Shown here one piece after another: positions 58,660 to 64,000 of a stretch of 64,000 bases of DNA. The stretch is taken from NCBI GenBank assembly GCA_940671915.1, contig CALNVZ010002974.1, forward strand, positions 37,651,053 to 37,715,052. The letters run 5' to 3'. The DNA is from Paracentrotus lividus. Lineage: Eukaryota > Echinodermata > Echinoidea > Camarodonta > Echinidae. The position numbers and the translations under genes were made by a program. A model generated the notes under the pieces. It was not told where the DNA came from. It made no database searches and saw only the letters and a program-made list of their open reading frames with translations. Each line of letters starts with the position of its first letter. The stretch's first letter is position 1.

Positions 58660-59790
58660 GGCGATTCTTCGAAAAGTGAACCTTTTTCGGAAAAAATAAA
58701 GTTTGTCCTTTTTATTTTTAAGCTGCACATTCATATAGAGCATTGTCTGAAGTTTCATGAAATGCATTTTTTTACTTAATTTTACAATTTTCATCCCATT
58801 TGCAAATTAAACATGCAAAAAATTGAAATGAAAAATGCGTCGAAAATATCATTTGGTTTGACCCTGACTTGATTGTATATGCTGGTCTCCTACTTTGATT
58901 ATTGTCATTATACCCTTTTTAACTTCATTCCTTTAAATTTAAATGAAAAAATGTGTTGAATTGAATTGTTTCAAGATAAATTAACTAAAGAAATTATTGC
59001 ATCAAATGTCACACACGGATGCCAAAACCACGAAAAGTTAACGCCCCCCGAAAACCATGGTTCTATTATATTAGCAATTTTCTCCAAAGCTAGATATAAT
59101 ATGCCTTGCAGCTCACCAATATGAACCATGATTGCTTTTATTTAGTAATTAATTAACTTTGAATTGGTCACACACGGTGACCCCACGGGTCACGTGTGTG
59201 ACCAACTATGTCATGCCTTAAAAAAGGGACCGAGGCTATTCGCCATTCTTTGAAAAGTGAACTTTTGGGACAATAAATTTTGGCTTTTTGATTTTAAGCT
59301 ACATATTCAAATAGAGCAATGTCTGAGTTTCATGAACTGATGTTTTTTCATGATTTTTGCAATTGTTCATGCTCATTTGCATAAATTAAACATAAATGAT
59401 AATTAAATGGAAACGGTAAATAAAATATCTTTTTTTTTTAACCCTTACTGGATGGATATGCTGACTTCCTTACTTGGATTACTGTCATTATATTATTGTT
59501 TACCTCTATTCCTTTTAATCTACCCCTAAAATAATGTTGTTAATTTGATTAATATTAAGATAATCAACCCCTGGAAATTAATTCCCTCAAAATGCACACC
59601 ACAAGTAATCAAAAACACAAAAAGTTTATGCCCCGTCTTAACCATGGCTCTGTATCATTATAATTATTTCTTTAAAGCTAGATTTAATGTACCTTGCATC
59701 TCACTAAATATGAATCCATGACAATTTTAATTTGATTATTAATTAGCAAACAATTGGTCCACACACGTGACCCGCTGGGTGGGGCGGTCA
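58660..59790. repeat. Diverged tandem duplication, about 580 bp x2
   Basis: 58660-59210 and 59240-59790 share TTCGAAAAGTGAAC/TTTGAAAAGTGAAC starts, CATATAGAGCATTGTCTGA-like sequence, a GATTATTGTCATTATA-like block, an AACCATGG-containing block, and end with a CACACACGTGACC-type motif. Many indels separate them. No ORF. Confidence 0.8.
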
Positions 59791-60280
59791 ATAAATTTTG
59801 ATTTTATTTCACTTTCATTGGCTGAAATAATTTATTTAGCATTATTATGTTCCAAAAGGTTCTGCAAAATTTTAGCGAAAAAAAAAACAAAAACAGAAAG
59901 AACAAACAACAAACAAAAAGGTTGAAGAAAAAAAAGGAAATACATAAGAAATTCATAAAACAATGAAATACACAAGAATTTCGTTTGATATCAAATTTTT
60001 TCATGTACAATTGTTAGGAATCCTATAAAGATTATGCAACACAAAATAGCATCCAGAAGCTGTAGTTTGTCAAAATTAGAACAAAAATTATGACTTCATG
60101 CAATGCAATAAATTAGCATAATTAATTCATATAAAATAAATTACTTATTATCATGGAAATTAACAGTGCTTTCTTGTAGTTAAATCACACACTCCATTGT
60201 GCAAATTTTCGGCGCGCTCGGCGGCGATCACAGCCAAGATCTCATAGGGGGCATCATGGCCCTCCCTACCGCCCCTCCCC
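59791..60280. repeat. Diverged relative of the 29256-30043 element
   Basis: AAATACATAAGAAATTCA, TAGGAATCCTATAAAGA and AAATTAGCATAATTA blocks correspond in order to 29645-29850. AAATTTTCGGCGCG and CCAAGATCTCATAGGG follow as AATTTTCGTCGCG and CCGAGATCTCAGGG do at 29915-29965. The termini are not clear. Confidence 0.65.
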
Positions 60281-63030
60281 ACATATGCGTGCAAACATAC
60301 CGTTGAACGGCTCACGGCATTTGACGCATTCCCATCGGCCACCCATTCCCTTTTTTGCCCTGTTATCAAAATATTGTTACAATGGACAATAAATTTCAAC
60401 ACTCACCTGATCTATCACTAAAATTCTGTTCTTGGGAGCAGTACGGATGATAAAGTTGTTGAGGTGCTTACATTTCAGTCGTATTCTGTACTTCCTAATC
60501 AGCCACTTCAGTGAATGAGATCAAGGAATTGCACGCACCAGCTAATATACGTTGAGCGACGTTGAGGGCTTGCAGCCTAAAGAACTTGAATGAATAAGAG
60601 GACAGAACTCATTAAATAAAGCATTAGAATACTACGATAATATTTTGTGATTGACTATCGTGTAATTGACGATGTTGTTTACAAATTGTAAACAAGATTG
60701 ACCCGCGGAACTCAATTGACCTCATAACGGGACTAGATTTCTTCCAGGCCCAAAGAAAGATTTTTTATCGAATGAATTTATTCAGTGCTAGGTAGTCCCA
60801 CCAGTCCCAACCGGTACTGATCTTTACAAGATTACAATGGCGATCGAGTATTCACAAGAAGAGGGGGGGGGGGGGGCGTGCAAATTTGAATTCTACACTC
60901 TGGTACACCCATTTTTTTTTTACCCTGTCATATATTGCCCCCCTTTTTTTCCTTTCCATGTTTTCTTTTTTTTTTTCTTTTTTTTTTTCTTTTTTGGAGG
61001 GGGGGGGGGGGTAACGTTAGATGTTATTTTTTTGCCATATCATAAATAAAACAAATCGAGCTGGTCCGTTTTTGACTTTACTTTTTTTTTTCTCTATTTT
61101 TGGGGGGGGAGGCGGGGGTTTATGATGGGCAAAAAAAAAAAAAAAAAAAGAAAAGAAAAAAAAGAAAACGGCTTTTTGGCCCATCATAAAGGTCATCCAA
61201 TTTTTTTTATTTTTTATTTTTTTATTTTTATTTTTTTTTGTAAAGGAGGGGGGGGGGGGGGTAGTGCCAGCTTGCCACCTGGATACGTGCCTGAGATCCA
61301 TTAACGTCTGCAAAGTGTTTTTTTTTTTTCACCCAATCATGTAGGAAGGCCCATATTGGTGGCGGGGAAAAAATGTAACAGGAAAGGGAAAGAGAGAGGG
61401 GGGCGGAGAGAAAGCAAGCAAAAATGAGATGAGAGGAGAAAAAGTTGAAACTGGCCCGAGGGGGGGGGGCAAATAATTTGCAGACCATTTATCAAACAAA
61501 TTCTCGTTTTGAAACAAATAAATTTCCTGATCCAACGAGTAAGATCAAGCTCATTGCTTGAGTGATAAAATTAAGAACGCCTATATACGAGACTAACGCT
61601 CTCTAATAGAAAAATTCTCTTCCTGCAAGATCCCACACGAGAACACGTCTACGCAAAGCGTGAGCTTTTTCCCAGTTTTTTTTTACATTTTTTTTTAACT
61701 AAAAAAAGTAGTTACATATTATAGAGTTAGACTAGATCTAAACTTTTAATATAGGAACACTTTTTGAGTAGTACAAACGTCTGATGATTTTAAAAACAGG
61801 CAAAAAATCGTGCTTTTCAGGGGTGAGCGTCCCCGTGTATAGCTAACTTGGCGGTGCAAGGTCAATAATAATTGACCATGCAATAAGTGTAAGTGCCCCT
61901 CCCCCAGTCTTGACAGCTACCAAAAACCCCCATTGACTGACTAGGGTTGAGTTCATAAAATTTTTTTACCAACAGCGGATATAGTAATGCTCAAATGTAC
62001 ATTTATTGCATAATACATAATATATTCATTTTTCTGTACAATTTGCCAATAGGCACACACGTGACCCACTAAAAGTACACAACGTGACCCGACATCACGA
62101 TATAAAATAATAGATAAAAAAAAGAAATTTCAGAGATGACTGCCTATCCAGTGGTATTTTTTGGTTAACAGGTCCATAATGCATATCTCACAGCAATAAG
62201 AACATTTCATCATTTTAAAACTCACAGGAATTTCAAAACAAAATTGAACTTTCAAAATCATGCCGTTCTGTTAAGTCACACACGTGACCCACTTCTTTTG
62301 ACCTCTGACCTTGAACATGCGTATTGTAAATATCAAAAAATATTTACAAATGATAGCCAACAAAATATACTAGCATGATATAAACATTAAATCAGTATAT
62401 TTTTTAAATTGTTAGAGTTATAGCCAATTAAAGTCAATATTTGGCATAATTTCGGTCACACACGTGACCAAGAATGGTCCTACTACTAGCGTGAACTCAA
62501 GTGCAGCCAACGCCGGGTGATGCGGCGCGCAGCCAAGACTGGCAATGCTGCAGACACGGCAAATATTATCGAGTCCCGACAATCACAATAAATGCCGGTA
62601 CTCAGGGTGCCAGTGGCTTGTTTGTCGATGAAAGCATTTTTCCATCCTCAAATACCATATAAACACAGCCTTAAAAGTCAACTCACCTAAATCAACGTTT
62701 AACTATTCCGCCAGACATGCCATGGCCAGAACTTGCAGAAGGTGTATGGGCGCTGCCATGTTGTTTTCACTCTCCCTCGACAGATGGCGCACTATCGAAA
62801 GATTCAGAGTGGGTAGATAGAGATGTGGAGCCCCAGCCCTGCATTATGATAGGCCTATATCCCCCCCCCCTGACTCTGTATCAACTTGTCTCTCTTTAAA
62901 AAAAAATAATAATAATAATAATAAAAAAAGAGAGAGAGAGAATGGGTGGTAGAAGGAGAGGAGACCAAATACGTGGGCGGTTAAATGAATAAGGGCCTAA
63001 GTAGGCTACAGAAGATCTCAGTATCCTTAA
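60281..63030. other. Low-complexity and repeat-rich intergenic DNA
   Basis: Long G, T and A runs dominate 60860-61480. TTTATGATGGGC (61110) and GCCCATCATAAA (61179) form an inverted pair. The motif GTCACACACGTGACC recurs near 62275 and 62455. A minus-strand open stretch ending at a GTGAGT donor (60408-60510) is not recognisable. No gene is called. Confidence 0.5.
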
Positions 63031-63496
63031 ACCTGGTGTATAGTTTTGGTAGCAAAAAAGGAATTGGCACAAAACCGATCAAATGTAGTTACATGTTGTC
63101 CACAGTGCACTAAAAGATATGTGTGAGAGGTCTTGTGACATTCCTTTCATTATTTCCGATGAATTTCATTGAATTTGTTTGAATATAGCGTAATTTAACT
63201 GCCGTTTATACCTCTGCTGACAAGTTCGCATGCCGGAGGTTAGGGCGTGAATTAGTGCGAACGATCTGTGTGTAACACCCACACAAGAGAATCCCCATTG
63301 GTTTTCCACGTGAGCGCTAACCTGTGACGGGTCCCCGACTTATCTTTTTTATCCTTATATTATGGAATAAAGACACTAAAACGAGATTTCAAGTACTATA
63401 ATTTGCTTTATTATGGTTCTTGGATTCAATCTTTCATAATTTATCTTAATGTGAACCAAAATTAAATTTTCTTTCTCCCGAAACTATACACCACCT
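63031..63496. mobile_element. TTAA-type MITE, copy 3
   Basis: Ends ACCTGGTGTATAGTTTTGG and CGAAACTATACACCACCT, with perfect TTAA on both sides (63027-63030 and 63497-63500). The interior is nearly identical to the copy at 36391. Confidence 0.9.
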
Positions 63497-63500
63497 TTAA

Positions 63501-64000
63501 GTGCCAAGAAAATCATCCAATACATTTATTCACTACTATTATACCAAGTCCGTCCCCTCCCCCCCCCCGACTTTCATCGACTGACGACACCCCTCGACCA
63601 CGCTGCCACGGTTACCCCAATAAGAATGAGGTCCATGTTTTTCAGGCCGAGGTCATACCCATGGGTGTCGAGTGGGGGGGGGGGTGGGGGATGCATCCCC
63701 CAATAATTCGCGTGGGGGGGGGTGGTGTGTACAATACCCCCCACCCCCAATATTTTGATATCAAGAAAATAAAAAATATCATATTATATGCACATAAATC
63801 TACCCATTACAAATTCGTTATCATATTAAACACTTTTATAACATTATTTTATTATTTTACAGTCTAAAATGCGTATTTCTGAAGTTCAAAAGTCTAACAT
63901 TTTCTCACTCTTTCGTTATTAAATCATCATCGTGTGTAACTGATATACTTTATGCGGCGGTCACAATTCGTTGTAGGCTACGGGGCACGTGCCATCAACG
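63501..64000. other. Window end, no gene seen
   Basis: G- and C-rich runs near 63557-63750 form an imperfect inverted pair (CACCCCTCGACCACG / GGTGTCGAGTGGGG). AT-rich unique sequence follows to the window end. Confidence 0.5.

Noticed and set aside
60408-60510. Minus-strand exon-like stretch LKWLIRKYRIRLKCKHLNNF... before GTGAGT
   Set aside because: The donor is good, but there is a stop four codons upstream, no ATG or neighbouring exon, and I recognise no protein.

Overview
The window is nuclear DNA from a metazoan, most likely an echinoderm and probably a sea urchin. The evidence is AT-rich sequence, short exons with GT-AG introns, deuterostome-like proteins, very many short inverted-repeat elements, and one large foldback element built from about 15-bp tandem units that resembles the sea urchin TU family. 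There is no prokaryotic gene, operon, CRISPR array or phage.

Three genes are recognisable, all on the minus strand. (1) At 150-1096 is a class A (rhodopsin-like) GPCR with TM1-TM7 signatures, spread over all reading frames by many single-base indels. (2) At 14440-19523 is prohibitin-1 (PHB1): six clean coding exons, 275 aa. (3) At 24859-51419 is DNA ligase IV (LIG4), the ligase of non-homologous end joining. I placed 26 coding exons, for about 932 aa. Twenty-two exons are perfectly in frame; exons 1, 6, 7 and 19 carry nine single-base indels between them. These cluster, are both gains and losses, and leave codon content intact, so consensus error is likelier than decay.

The rest is repeats. 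1.1-14.4 kb: a non-LTR retrotransposon 3' end, a 975-bp inverted-repeat element, low-complexity DNA and the 2-kb foldback (10608-12605) with a tRNA-derived SINE nested in one arm. 14.4-19.5 kb: PHB1, with a second tandem-unit foldback in intron 3. 19.5-24.9 kb: TTAA-flanked MITEs and a palindromic pair of tRNA-like sequences. 24.9-51.4 kb: LIG4, whose introns hold at least a dozen elements, a decayed tandem triplication of its BRCT1 exon, a GC-AG intron and two arrays of about 150-160 bp units. 51.4-64 kb: upstream of LIG4, with a CRE-like site and a possible divergent first exon, a possible 5.3-kb TIR element, a long AAT microsatellite, an unresolved assembly gap with its flank represented twice, and a 580-bp tandem duplication.

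The three genes have no evident pathway link: mitochondrial scaffold, nuclear DNA repair and cell-surface signalling. I found no new gene system. The most unusual content is the variety of foldback and hairpin-ended elements, the BRCT1 exon triplication, and the patchy indel blocks.
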